The notes beneath the pieces were generated by a model. The model was not told the DNA's origin. It did no database searches and saw only the letters and a list, made by a program, of their open reading frames with translations. From NCBI GenBank assembly GCA_022749755.1, contig CM040443.1:1217191-1281190 (forward strand): 64,000 nt of DNA. Reading direction: 5' to 3'. This document shows positions 10,889 through 24,300 of the stretch, piece by piece (positions within the stretch are counted from its first letter, which is position 1; the number at the start of each line of letters is the position of its first letter). The translations under genes and the position numbers were made by a program. This stretch comes from Azadirachta indica. Its lineage: Eukaryota > Streptophyta > Magnoliopsida > Sapindales > Meliaceae.

Positions 10889-13490
10889 GATAAGTGTCTA
10901 AAAGTCTTCATTTATATATATTTTACAAAACATTATTACATCATTATTGAATTTAATAACTCTGTTTATGCACAAATTGTGAAATTTTATTATCATAACT
11001 TTAATTTGCATGTTTTCGTGGTCTAGAACTCAAATACATGCAAATATGTCTAATTGTACAAGATGGCATGAGTATAATAATTCTTGTATTTAAGTTGGCA
11101 TATTTTTGAATATAGGTGTTAGAGGAGTGCAAGTTGCAATTAAAGATGTAAAGTATCCACTTGCATAAAACTCACTTGAGCATGTTAGTATCATGGCCAT
11201 AGCTTTGCGCAGACATCTTCAAATGAAATGATTCCTATTGCAAGTGAAAGCTGATCAATTTGTACATAATTGATGTTTAGACAACTTTTGCAATTCAAAA
11301 TGTATAGGCATCAAAAGTGTGAAGGAATATAATGAAGCATTGTTAGTTCATGTGCACCCTAGACCTATGAACACCTTTCTGTCTTTTGGCCATAACTTTA
11401 TGAGTGCTCCACTAATTGAGTTGATTCTTGAAGTAGTAGAACCATGAGAAAGGCAGCTATAATTGTATATATGCTATATATGCATATTTTAAATTCGTGC
11501 ATCTAGGCTGTCTAAAGTAGTCATCATTCAGACAGTAGCTGTAAACATTGCAATTTGACCATGCTTTATGGTTTTGATTATATCTCACATTCTAGACATC
11601 TAAATGAAACAATTCTTAAAGCATGAGAAAACTTATTCAATTATGCACAATGTGTATGAAGGTATGTTCTTTAATTTGGTGTGAAAGATAGGCAAAAGTG
11701 AGCTACAATCTGGCAGACAAAGACATGATGAAACTACGTCTACACATGTAAAGCATCATTTGTCATTGCTATATAAATGGTGGTTTTGAAGGTGAGGGCA
11801 TGCTATTCTTGATTTTTGTTCTCTTAGGAGATTTCTTTATTCTTTTTTTGTTTCTTTCTTTTATGTAAGTTAAGTATTGTTACTAAAAAATTCGTAGCTA
11901 GTGTGTGTTTTTTTTATTAGTCTTCATCAAGCAATTTTCATCAAAGGATTGAAGAAGACGATCAATCATTTCAAACCTTAAGGGAAATCTTTGATAAAAA
12001 TATGTGTTATTATTTGTATGTTCTTCCATGTATATTGCACTTGTATACTTAATTTCATTGATTTGAACTTGATAATGGAAGGCTGAACACATAGTGAGAG
12101 TTTGGCTTAGCTACTATGATTATGTTAGATATTTTGTGAATTATGTTTAATAAATGTTTAAGATTATTAGTTGTCCATTGTTCTTTATACCTTAGATTAT
12201 GAATTATGGACTGATTATCTATTGTTTATAATTAAAGTTAACAAATAAGAATTAAGGTGTTAAAAACATCATCTTACCTTAATTAAGCTCACTTGAACAA
12301 CTATTTAAATTACATCCATTGATTTAGTTTAATTAAAATGGTCATTTGATTTCGTTGTAATTAATTCAATATTTAAATAGAGGTCTTACATCAAGGATAT
12401 AGTTAGTTGATTGTAAGTGAGAATTGCATTGATCATTAAATTTCTCTAACCATAGTAGAAAGACCAATAATCTAAACTTTTGGATAATTGTCTAATTCAC
12501 TTAATATTTCAATGCATAAGTAGATAGCTAGCCAACTCCCATTTGATTTCATTGGATTTCATCTATATTCATTATTCTTGTCTTCTTTAAATTTAGCAAG
12601 TTAATTCATTTCATTTAAAATCGCATCAAACTACCAATTGAGTAAATATTTAGGACTTTATTGTTTGTTGAATTAGTAATATAGAGAAAACAACTAAGAA
12701 TTAAACCAATGCAAGTCCTTGAGAGATCAACCTCAAGGTGAACTTGTCATTAGCTACTAATGATTCATGCACTTGCGAGCATTTAAAATTTGCATATCAG
12801 ATTGCTTGTGTTTTTCTTGTATTAAATGTCTATAATTTATTGCTTGATGAATTATTTGATTAATCATGAATAATTGAGTGTTAGAGATAGTTAAAATTTT
12901 TAATGTCGCTTGAAAAACACAGTTTAGAAAATATTGAGAGTCTGGGAGGACTTCAGTATTTAGATAATCATATTGACACTGGGAAATCAGGTAATCAAGA
13001 AGTGAGTAAATCTTTAGGAGTTAATAACAAGTGAGGCTAAAAGAACGTGCAACTAATAGAGTAAGATAAGGGACATCAATTGGGTTAACTATATATAGGA
13101 CATACTTCGACACTCGGGAGATAGAATGAGGTAATTTAGAACCTATGATTATTGTACTGAAAACAAAAGTATGACAAATTCCCAAATAGGAGGAACATAG
13201 TAATAATTAGGTGAAATTGAGATCTTAGGACCATTTCGTATCAAATTCTACATACTCACACTATTAGCTTCAATTTTCGATTTCTATTTTTATTAATTAG
13301 ATTAGCTGTTTACATTTTTATAATTTTATATATTCTCATCTATTTAAATATTGACTGCTTAGATAAAATCAATTTACTATAATTGTAATACTTTTTTTAA
13401 AATTTAAAAAACTTAATTCCTGTGAGTTCAACAACCTAATTTCTTTCACTCTACTACTTGTATAACCTTGTATACTTGCGAGTTGCGAGG
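10889..13490 (+). mobile_element. LTR-like sequence of Tat/Athila type
   Basis: A purine run GGGGGATG is followed by TGATAAGTGTCTAAAAG, the typical start of 3' LTRs in plant Ty3/gypsy Tat/Athila elements. Near the other end stand CTTGTATAACC and ACTTGCGAG, typical of LTR ends in this group. Inside there are only short frames. It could be one long LTR or two nested fragments (a second LTR-end-like phrase CACTTGCGAG lies near 12770). No pol domain is adjacent. Confidence 0.45.
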
Positions 13491-13639
13491 TTTGTTAATA
13501 ATGGTATGGTGAAGCTTCAATGTTTGGTGCATTTCTTTTATTTTCTTTGCTGTTGGAACCAAATACTTCTCTTGATGGAATTCTTGAACAGGTCCTTTAA
13601 TTTTACTTTTACTTGCATGTATTGTTGTTGTAATAACAT

Positions 13640-13730
13640 TATATTCTTCTATTTTAGGCGTCCACCACTCGTAGATTGAGCATCTATATCTGTTCTTTAG
13701 ATAGCAGTAATATACAGATGTGTGGATAAT
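13640..13730 (+). repeat. Fragment related to the MULE 3' region
   Basis: The block with TCCACCACTCGTAGATTGAGC and TTCTTTAGATAGCAGTAATA resembles 36260-36325, downstream of the MULE transposase remnant. This suggests a truncated copy of the same element's non-coding 3' part. Confidence 0.4.
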
Positions 13731-14459
13731 TTAAGGATTCTCAAATTTTCATAGATCCCCCATGCCATAAAGTCACATGTTTTTTTATGGAACTTCAACA
13801 TTGCTCCATTTATTTTATGTTGTCCAATGTTTGTATTTGAAGTCGGTGTCCATTGTGGCAGTGGAATTTGCATACAAAAATGGGAGGTTCATTTGGTGCT
13901 TATAAATTTTGAGTTTGCCAATTCTAATATCAATTTTTAAACATCAAATTCTCTCTTCTCTTTTCCTTGGTTGGGGAGTACTTTACTTCGATTAGAATAT
14001 AATGTATAATATGTATGTATAGTAGATAATAGATATACATAATAATAGTTCATATATATATTCTATTTCATTTTCTATCATGGACAAACTTATAATTATT
14101 TTAACTTTTCATATGGATTGTTAGTTATATACATAAGGTGATTTATATCTTTGCGCATACAGAGGTAACTGCAGTAAGGAAAGCAATGTAATTTCGTTGC
14201 TTTTCATTAATTTTAATAAAGAATTGCTTGAAACTGGAGTCACACTAATAACTTGTAGAATTTCATAATATATTTGAAAATTGTCAATATACGTGATATA
14301 AAGTTACAAATAACCCTATAACCAAATACACTATCATTGATTGAAATATCGTTGCAAGTCACTCAAGAACAATTGACAACTGTGAGTTTTTCACAAAGAA
14401 AGTTATCTTTTATGTTTTAACTTTAACTATCTGTTGTATAAAACATATTTTATATTTTT

Positions 14460-15560
14460 TTAAACTAAATTAATTTGGGAAATCTTTATCTCGGAGTTGG
14501 AGACATACCCACCATGTATTAGAAGGATGGTGCGACGAGGGATTTGATTACAATGAATATATATATTAACGAATTATTACATAATTTTTTACAATTATAT
14601 ATTACATATTTTTATTGTGATATTTATATTTTAAATTTTTATTTATAAAAAGAAAATAATTGTAACAATAAATTTACTGCATTGTAGCGCAGTCGTTGCA
14701 ACAAATTTGGCTGTGTACTTTATTTATATTTGCGTACTTTGAAATTAACCGAATGAAAGGACAAAAATATTTGCAATAACTAATTATTTTAATTTTGATC
14801 ATCATATTAATACATAATTTATTTTACATGATATCCTAGTCAATATTACTGAATTATATATTTTGTTTAGATCATTAAAAATAATATTTAATCATATAAT
14901 TAATAAATAGGGTATGTTTCAAATTTAATTATAATGGTTAACGTAGCATTAATCAATTAGATAGTGAAATGATATGATACATAATTTTTAAAATTATCAC
15001 AATTAATTTATTATTATTTTAATATTTTATAGTTGATAGTCAAGATCATGCAATTAATATTTGGGCTGATATTACTAATTGTGCTAACTTGAGTATGGAA
15101 GTTATGGACGAACTTAATGCTCACAACTTCCTTTTAAACTTAACTTCTATTGAAGCTTAATCTACAAAAGGATAAGATTTCTATCTTCGTGTAAACAAGA
15201 TTTTGAAAATAACGGAATGAAGCACTATCAACCCTCTTGCAAGAGGGTCGTATTGCTCTTTTTTTTAAGTAGATTTATTTTGAGTATTTTTTTTTATTTA
15301 CACCTTTTTTCTAAGAATTTTATGAAAAGTATTTTGTATACTCGTATCAGATTAACAGGGATATTAAAAATTATTAAATTAATTTATTATAAAATTTTAT
15401 AAATTGTTTAAAAATTTGTATAAAATTAAAAATGAAGATAAAAGACTAATAGCTGTTGACGATGTAGATCCATACATGAAAAATGATATGATGCAGTCAA
15501 AAGTCAGTGACTGAAAATTTCAATTCCCAATTATCGGATGATGAGCGTGTTTGTTTGCAG
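14460..15560. repeat. Dispersed AT-rich repeat
   Basis: The segment 14462-14522 (with ATCTTTATCTCGGAGTTGGA) is repeated at 63937-64000. The part around 15445-15500 (TTGACGA..GTAGA..CATGAAAAATGATATGA) resembles 45135-45180, and 14880-15010 resembles 44840-44945. No coding capacity is visible, so this is probably a non-autonomous transposon family or a captured flank. Ends are undefined. Confidence 0.45.
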
Positions 15561-16998
15561 GTGCGCAACCTCCAACGCAATCAAAATAATTTAGGAAAAT
15601 TTTAAAATAGTCCTAATTAAATTCTAATTAATTTAAATGGCCTTTTGGATAAAAAATATATCAATTTAGGTTAATATATATTTTTCAGATAAAATTGTCC
15701 TCACTAAACCAGTTCATTATTTTAACATAAATTTATTTTTTTTTTCTATTTTCTTTTACTCACCATTTTTTACCAAATTAAAATCCTAACTTTGCTCTCT
15801 CCCAAAACTCATCTTTCTCCCAAAATGCCCTCACTCCGGTAATGGCAACACACATGGTTGCAAGGAGTTGACGGCGAGCAAGGAGGTTGGCGGTGGTGTA
15901 CAAAAGAGATTTCCGATCAATAAGTTTTCCATGGTTTTCTTTACATTGTTTGGCACAAAATGACAGAGTATTTGGTTTGTAATGTTTGTAACATAAATAA
16001 AGATGTTTAGAATGTATTTTGTGATGAAATTATTGAGTTTATTTTAAAAAAAAAAAAATGCATGAATTTGAAGTGAAATGAATATGTTTTGTGAATGATT
16101 TTTATTAGGTATTAACAATGTGAAATTAATTGCTTTAAATAGTTATCCATTTTATTTCCCTTTTATTAATTATATTTATTTATATCCTCCATTGTAAGAA
16201 TGTTAATATTGTATAATCATAAGAAATTAATAAATTATTATTAATAATTTTATTGTTATTAATATTGTGAGAATATTTTTTATATATTTTCTTTCTTATA
16301 TTTAATTGAGTTATTAATGGTTAATTAAATAATTGTTAATATTATATAATCATAAGCAATTACATTATTCATAATTTGATTAACAATAATAAAATAATAA
16401 TTTTCCTAATCATGTTGCTATTCATGATTTTACAAAACACCATTTTTTTAGTGTATTAATAGTATTATTAATGAATACTTTCTAATTAGTGTGTTAATTA
16501 AAAAATGTTGGAATTTACGGTTATTGTCTTGTTATTTTCTTATAAAAATATTTAATAATTTATTAACACATATGAAAATTACAACTTTAAAATTAATTGT
16601 AAAAATTAAATAAATTTAAATTTAAATAATTATGTTTAGTGCATGAACATGTTATATTTTAGCATGAAAACTCTAATTAATTTATAAATTTAATTTTTTC
16701 AGGTTAAAGAAAATGGACAGGCGAGTGAGGAAAATAAAAATCAATTCTGCCAATCATTTCCATGATATTCCCACATCAACGTCAAAGATTACAAATGGTT
16801 GACATGATTCATGAAAAGCTGGCAGACAGATTGATATACATTACCGTAATGATCGTATATATTGTGATCATAATATATGATGTTTTGTATATATTATTAT
16901 TTCCATGAAAATTATAGTCACATATGTTAGGTGAATACAAAATAATGATACGTGTTGTGATTAAGTACAAAAACCACATGCGTCAAGGTTAATAACAA
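15561..16998. other. AT-rich intergenic DNA, nothing recognised
   Basis: No frame with a motif. A GC-richer patch at about 15780-15910 has short direct GGCGG-type phrases but no gene. The rest is A/T runs. Confidence 0.5.
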
Positions 16999-17278
16999 GA
17001 TAGAATGACAGTGAAGTACTCGTTTTTCAAAATAAATATCAAGTCAATACTCAAATTGAAAATATTTATCGATTACATTCTTACTGTTAAAATTTTCCTT
17101 TCCTATAATAGTAAAAAGGATATATTAGTTATTATAATTTAAAATTAAAATTAAAATTTAAAAAGCATAATTATTTTTTATATCTCAGAGTAAAATAGTG
17201 ATTGTGATTTAAAAATAAATATAAAAATGGAATTATATTTAATGTAAATAATTATATAATAAAAAAGAAAACTCAATC

Positions 17279-17512
17279 CTTCTTTTCTCCTTGCAATCAC
17301 CACCTCCTACTTCTTCTACTTGTTCTTCCTCTTCTTCTTCGTCTTCTTCTTCTTCTTCTTTCTTTTCTTCTTTTTCTTATTTCCATATTCTTCTTTTTTT
17401 TCTTCTTCAATCCCTTCTTCTTTTTTCCATCTTCTTCTTTCTTCTTTCTTTCTCTTTTAGTCTTCTTGTTCTTCAATTTTTTTCTCTCTTTTAGTCTTCT
17501 TCTTTTTGTACT
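17279..17512 (+). repeat. Long CTT/TTC-rich pyrimidine tract
   Basis: More than 200 bp almost free of purines on the plus strand, made of TTC/CTT units. A 67-codon Ser/Phe/Leu-rich frame across it (17291-17494) is a by-product of the repeat, not a gene. It lies inside the Mutator-like element at 16999-18259. Confidence 0.9.
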
Positions 17513-17649
17513 AAATTGCTAAACATGTAATGATTGATTTGAGATTAAATTAGGGTGTTGTTAGAATCGTAGGGATTATGGAATGGAATTGGTGTCAGAT
17601 TTAAAGTGGGTTTTTGATAATTGAAGTAGGGTTGAGGGTTGAAATTACT

Positions 17650-18010
17650 TTGATTAATAGTTTGGTTGATGGATTAAAATTAATTGATAATTTGGCTGAT
17701 AGATTAAAAATTCATTGATAATTTGGTTTACTGATTGATTATATTAGAATATTAATTAGGGATTTTGGGTAATTAGGGATTTCAGATGGATTAAAAATTA
17801 ATTGATAAGTCAATTTATTGATTGATTACATTAGGATATTACCTAGGAATTTTGTGTAATTACGCATTTTGAGTTTCTTTGATTAGGGGTTTTGGATGAT
17901 TAGAAATTTTGGATGGATTAAAAATTAATTGATAATTCAATTTAGTGATTGATTATATTAGAATATTAATTAGGAATTTTGGATTTCTGTAATTAAGGAT
18001 TTTGGATTTC
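17650..18010 (+). repeat. Minisatellite, ~90-125-bp unit, about 3 copies
   Basis: Units begin GGATTAAAAATTAATTGATA and run through TGATTGATTA, TTAGAATATTAATTAGG and a TTTTGG phrase. Copies lie near 17701, 17788 and 17913, with a partial copy before them. Copies differ in length because of short insertions of TTTTGGAT-type motifs. Confidence 0.75.
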
Positions 18011-18750
18011 TTTTATATATATATACATATCTATATTATAATTTATTTTTTTTTTTAAAATAAACTATAGGGATGTTTATGTAAATTTATTCTTCAATAT
18101 AAGTTAGAAGGGTAATTATGTCATTACAAGTGTCAAAGACAGTCAAATCATAATAGAGACAAAAAATTCTAATGAAAAGGATATCACTGACAAATGTTTT
18201 TTGTTTAGGTGCCTACTTAACAATTATTTTTAAAAATGGGTACCTTACTGTCATTCTCCTTAATAACAATAATGACACGCATTAGAGTTAAGTAAAAAAA
18301 AAATGTGAACACTAGTATTATATGCACTTAAGAACAACAACATTTGGGAAACAATAGGATACCCCAAACTTTATAATATAACCGAATAAACCATTGTTGG
18401 AAACCCATTGTATGCTCTGTTTTGGTGGTGTAATGAAAATCAGTGTGGGTTATGTGTTTTGGTGCATTATTGTGTGAAATGTGCTTGTTTATAAGTCAAT
18501 TGTATCATTACTGAGCATGCGTTGACTTATAATTTAATTTGTTACTGAATATTGGTTATGGGAATGATGCTGATATATTGTTTGAGTGTTTTCAATTAGA
18601 TCAAGACAAAAATTGTAGTCTCTTATATCATGATGCATATGATGGAGATCGCATTAGTTATTATTATTTTCAAGTGATGCAGTATCTTGATGGTCTTATA
18701 GCTTTTATTATGATGTGATAGTGTCTGATACTATTTGCAATACCCAATAA

Positions 18751-19748
18751 GGGGTTTTAACATATATCTCTCATGAGATATAATTTTTTAACACTTAGAG
18801 AGAAGGTTTGGCTTAATACACACATACCTCTCTTACAGACTTCCACTTCCATTCATAATTATAGAAAAGATATATTTACCCTTCATTTGCTATTTTCAAA
18901 ATAAAGACAAAATTTTAAGCTTGAGATATTTTTTTTAATTAAAATAATATATTATTAAAAGATAAAGAAAAGGAAATATAAAAGGAACTATAGGTTTAGC
19001 AAAAATTAAAATTTAGAAATAGAGGGTTTTAACACATGCTTATAAAAATTTTTACTCCATTTATTTTTACTCCACCTATAAAAATTTTATTTGTAAAAAT
19101 TTTATTTTGAAAAACTTTAATTATAAAATTATATCAAGTAAATTCTTATTCCTTTTAATCGTAAAACAAAATATTTAAGTTTCGGATTACTAAAAACGGA
19201 GGACCATCTCCATTACTTATCCAATTTTTCATTTATCATTTAATTGTCCATTTTTTTTTCGAGCTTATAAAATTATCTAAGTGTAGATAATTCTTACTAA
19301 AATGAGATAATACATTTATACACTATTTAAAACTAATGCTCTTTATGTTTATTCAGAGGGATAAAAAGACCTCATTTATAATGTGATTCCACTCTTTATT
19401 GGAATTTCTTCATTTATTTTCACATTGTTTTGTACTTTATATAAAATAATCAGTTTTAATTGCCATTTACATATACTTGCTTTCTAAACTTTAATTTTTA
19501 CTAAATTTATAGTTTCTTTTGTATTCTCTTTTCTTCATTTTTCAAATATATATTATTTTAATTAAAAGAATATCTTAAACTTAAAATTTTATCTTTATTT
19601 CGAAAATGACAAATGAAGGGCAAATATATCTTTTCTATAATTATGGATGGAAGTGAAAGTCTATAGGGGAGGTATGTGTGCATTAAGCCAAACCTTCTCT
19701 TTAAGTGTTAAAAACCTAAACCTCAAGAAAGGTATGTGTTAAAAACCC
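18751..19748. mobile_element. Non-autonomous Mutator-like element, ~280-bp TIRs, 10-bp TSD
   Basis: The left arm (18751-19030) and right arm (about 19470-19748) are long imperfect reverse complements, beginning GGGGTTTTAAC and GGGTTTTTAAC. They share phrases such as GAGAAGGTTTGGCTTAAT and TTATAGAAAAGATATATTT. Both ends are flanked by TACCCAATAA (18741-18750, 19749-19758). Long arms plus this duplication length fit Mutator-type MITEs. No transposase inside. Confidence 0.9.
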
Positions 19749-19758
19749 TACCCAATAA

Positions 19759-20309
19759 ATATGGTACGGTATATTCGCACTATTGATAAGGGTAAAAAAT
19801 GATGATCAATCTATAGCTTGTTCATTTTTAAGTGATGAGACCGCTGATTCCTTAATTTATTTCATTACTTGAGGAATTTAAGATGCTTATACCCCATGGT
19901 TCTCTTGAAATGATTATTACTGGTCAAGATCTTGTTATGAGAAAAGCCATTTATATATGACAAGGTGATTCCAAAAATATTTTGACAATTTGAAGATTAT
20001 GTCAATATTGATAAAATTTGTAATCCTTATCGTTTTGTCTAATACCTTATTAGCTAACAACTTCAGAAGAAGATTTGGAGCTAGCTATATATTTTCCTCA
20101 AATAGTTAAACATTTATTATAGTTATGCCTCAAAAGCATAGGATTATTTGATTTTTTACCTATCTATTTCTACAACTTATTGTTTTTTTTTACTTGTCCA
20201 AATTCTAAACATTTTTAATTTGTTGAATATTTGTTTATTATTTTTATGCAGAATAATCTATGTTAATTTTAATTTTTGAGATATAAAATAATTAACTATG
20301 CAATTTGAG
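19759..20309. other. Intergenic, nothing recognised
   Basis: AT-rich with no family motif or paired repeat seen. Confidence 0.5.
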
Positions 20310-20630
20310 TTTATTTTTTAAAACATAATTAATTTATCCTGCAGTCTCCTCTGCTCAGTTTATTGTTATTGAAAGGAAATTAATATGATCAATTATTGTC
20401 ATCTTATTTTCTTTTCTACATATATATATATGACTTAAAATTTAACTTGCTGCTGCCTAGCTTGGAATTTGTGGATGTGATTTATAAATTTGCAACTGTT
20501 GCTTTGTTCTTGTTTTGTGTTTATTTTTAAAAGATAATTAACTTATCATGCATTCTCTTCTGTTCAGTTGGCTTGTTATTAAAAGGAAATCAATATGATC
20601 AATTATTGTTGTCTTATTTTATTTTCTAGT

Positions 20631-20640
<10 letters not shown>
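20310..20640 (+). repeat. Left half of a ~200-bp tandem array
   Basis: A partial unit (about 20310-20432) and a full unit (about 20440-20640) share GAAAGGAAATTAATATGATC / AAAAGGAAATCAATATGATC, TGCTGCCTAGCTTGGAATTT and a variable TA- or TG-dinucleotide spacer. The array resumes at about 26025, on the far side of the copia element. Confidence 0.8.
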
Positions 20641-20661
<21 letters not shown>

Positions 20662-20662
20662 A

Positions 20663-21324
20663 TGAGGAATAGATGTTTCAAATTCTAGAGAACCAAAATA
20701 TTTAAGTACCTGAGTATCCAAGGATCCAAGGACCTATGGAGTCAATGTGGAATAGTCATTTTGACTTGAAATGGACATGATCTAAAATACTATTACTCGA
20801 ATATTCGAGAACCTGAAGACCTAAAGAGTCAAGGTGGAGTAGTCATTCTGATTTAAAGAGGACCTAATATAGTATCTTAGTACTCAAGTACTCGAGGACC
20901 TAAGGATCTAAGTGGTCAAGATGGAGTAGTTATCCTGAATTGAAAAGAATTTAAAACCTACTTGAATTAGGATACCAAACTTACTTGAATTGAAATTTTG
21001 AGGGTATTATAAAAACCCTGTATTATAGAGTTTTGATGCACTTGGGAAGAGAGGGAGAAATTAAAGAGAGGTAATTTGAGAGAAATGAGTTATTTTGTAT
21101 AGATTCCATCTTCTACTTCTAATAATAAACCTTATATGTATTTACTTTATGCATGTAGGCAATTTTACTGAACCACGTAATTCTTATTTATCTCTGATCT
21201 TATTTATTATTTTTGTGTTTTATGTTCATTATCTGGTCAGGCCTAGTAGTTTTTATTATATCACAATCTTGATTCAATCATATTAGTACTAGAACATTGT
21301 TTCTGAGGCTAGTTTTCCGCAACA
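20663..21324 (+). repeat. Left copia LTR
   Basis: It contains three internal direct repeats of ~75-90 bp with phrases like CTCGAGGACCTAAGGA and GGAGTAGTCAT. Homologous to 25345-25991. Confidence 0.85.
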
Positions 21325-21379
21325 ACTAGTATTAGAGCCAAGTTCCCAAGTAATCTAAATTTGATCCAGAGATATTTAA

Positions 21380-24300
21380 TAGAGAGAATTACTTCAACTT
21401 GTGGCATCTGAAGTGAGAGCAATCTTGGTTCATCAAGGGCTAGAGGATGCTCTTGAAGGAGAAGGAAAAATGCCTGATACGTTGACAGAATGTGAAAAGA
21501 GGGAGATTCTAAGGAAAGTTCATTCTTAAATTATATTAAGCCTGAGTAATTAGGTTCTAAAGGAAGTTTCAAAGGAGAAGGTTGTAGCTAGGCTTTAGAG
21601 CAGCTTAGAAGCATTTTACATGACCAAATCTTGACCCCATGGTATATACTTGAAGAAAAGATTGTATACCCTTACTATTCAATAAGGGCCTCAATCAAAT
21701 AACACATTGAACTATTCAATAAGGTAGTTCTTGGCTTGCAACAATAGATGTGAAGATTAAAGATGAGGACTAGGCAGTGATTTTGCTAAGTTCTTTGTGA
21801 AAATCATATGACCACTTGTTGAGACTTTAACATATAGTCAGACCTCACTATTTATGAAAAATGTTTAGGCAGCCCTAAACTCTAAAGAACTGACTAGAAA
21901 GCAAAAAGAAAAGAACTCAAGTTAAGGTGAAAGTTTGACAACAAAGAGGAGACCAAAAAACAAGAGAATAGAGGCAAGAAACATGTCAAATCCAAGTCAA
22001 AACCAAGATCTTGAAGTGCTTTTATTGCCATAAAGAAGCACATTTTAAGAAGGATTGTCCAGAGAGAAAGAACAAGAAGATGGCAAATGGTGATATAGCT
22101 GTTTTAACAGAAGATTGGCTTGAATCTACATATCTACTTGTCACATTTGTTGCTAAGAGATAAGGTGAATGGGAGTTAGAATCAAGTTGTTCTTTTCATA
22201 TGTGCCATAATTTAAATATATTTAGTTTTACCAAACATCTAATAGAGGTAAAGTATTCATAGGTAATAATGAAGCATATAAAATTATTGGGATTGGTAGT
22301 GCCAAGATCAAAATGTTCGATGGAGTGGTAAGAGAATTGCATTAGGTTAGGTGTGTACCAGATCTGAAAAGAAATCTAATCTTCTTGGAAATGTTAGATT
22401 AGTCAGGGTATATATTTAAGGCCAAAAATGGGACTCTGAAAGTAGTTAACGATTCTATGGTAGTCAAGAAAAGGGTGAGAAAAAATGGTTTATGTGTGTT
22501 GGATGAATCTATTGTCATTCGTTCTGTAAATGCAGTAATAGTGTTTGACAACAGTAAGACTAGGTTGTGGCATATGAGGTTATAAATGAAAAAGGTTTGA
22601 AGGAATTAAGTAAACATACAATGTTTGGTGATGATAAGATTGAATCATTATGCTTTTGTGAAGAATATGTCTTAGGGAAGTCCATAAGAGTGAAATTTGG
22701 AACTATTAAGCATAAAACAAAAGGGATCTTAGAATACATTCACTCAAATTTGTGGGGACCTTCACAAGTTAATTGTTTAAATGGTTCAAAATACTTTTTA
22801 TCCTTGATAGATGATTACTCTAGAAGGGTTTCGGTATATGTATTAAAATTTAAGGATCAGGTGCTTGAAAATTTCAAGGAGTGGAAGTCACAAGTGGAGA
22901 ATGAGACAGATAAAAAGGTGAAATAGCTAAGGACTCATAATGCTCTAGAGTATTGCAATCAAGAGTTTAAGGACTTTTGTAAAGAAAATGGCATTTCAAT
23001 ACGTAAAATTGTAAGAATGACCTCACAATATAATGGTCTTGCTGAAAGGATGAATAAGACACTAATGGAGAAGGTAAAATGCTTACTAGTGCATTTAAGG
23101 CTTCCAAAGTCTTTATGGGTAGAAGCTTTGATGACAGTAGCATATCTTATAAATAAGAGTCCATTGACAACAATTAGGCTTAAAACATCTATTAAGATAT
23201 AGTTTAGAAACAAAACATCATACAATCACTTTAGAATCTTTGGCTACCTTGCCTATGCATATATAAATCAAGGAAAGCTTGATGCTGGAGTGATAAAAGG
23301 TGCATTAGTTGGTTATCTAGAAGGTGTAAAGGGTATAAACTTTGGAGTCCTTCACTTAAGCCACCAAAATGAATTATGAGCAAAGATGTAAAATTTCATG
23401 AAAAAGCTCTACTTGATTCAATAAGAAAGACAAGAATCAAATGATGACCAGATACTAAAACTAGAATCTAAAAGGTTTTAGATTGAGGTAGAGTAAACAT
23501 TAGGATCTTAGGTTTAAAGTACCTCGGGTTAAAACATAACTTAGATTGATAAGGATGAAACTCGACAAGAAGACCAAGTTAAACAAATATTTTGGGACGA
23601 TCTTAATGACTATTAGTTAGAAAGGGATAGAATCAGGAGGACAATCAGACCTTTAAGTAAGTTTGGTTATGCTAATTTAATAGTATATGCACTAATAGTT
23701 GCATCTGAAGTCATAAATAAAAAACCAATAAGTTATAAGGAAGCTATGAATTCCAACTATAAAGAGAGATGGGTTAAATCTATGCAAGATGAAATAGAAG
23801 TCTTTGATGAAAAATCAGACTAGGCAACTTATAGACTGACCAAAGAACAAAAAAGTTATTGGGTGTAAATGGATCTATAAAATCAAATGAGGCATTTTAG
23901 GTGATAAACCAAAGAGGTATAAGGCCAGCTTTATTGCAAAAGGTTTTACTTAGAAAAAAAGAGGATAATCTTTGCAGAAGTGTTTTTTCTAGTGGTAAAA
24001 CATAGCTCTATCAGAGTACTTTTAGCACTTATAGCTTTTTAAGATTTGAAGCATGAGCAAATACATGTCAAGATAACTTTCTTACATAGTGATTTGTTTA
24101 AGAATGTTGTAATGACTTTGACTGAGGGTTTTGTGGTTCTTAGAAAAGAAAATCAATTATGTTTATTGAAAAATCACTTTGTGGCTTTAAGCAATCACCA
24201 AGGCAATGATACTTGAGGTTTGATGAATTTATGATCAAGCAAAACTTCAATAGAAGTAGAATGTTAGTTGTGTGTACTTTAAAACTCTCAGGAATGCCAT

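Larger units (their letters stand above)
16999..18259. mobile_element. Non-autonomous Mutator-like element with 10-bp TSD
   Basis: The left end GATAGAATGACAGTGAAGTA and the reverse complement of the right end (GGAGAATGACAGTAAGGTA) match, with similarity continuing inward. Both ends are directly flanked by TTAATAACAA (16989-16998 and 18260-18269). A 9-10-bp target-site duplication is diagnostic of the Mutator superfamily. The interior holds a pyrimidine tract and a tandem repeat, with no transposase, so movement would depend on a partner in trans. Confidence 0.85.

Noticed and set aside
17291..17494. 67-codon Ser/Phe/Leu-rich frame
   Set aside because: It is a translation of the TTC/CTT tract inside a transposon; no motif and extreme composition.
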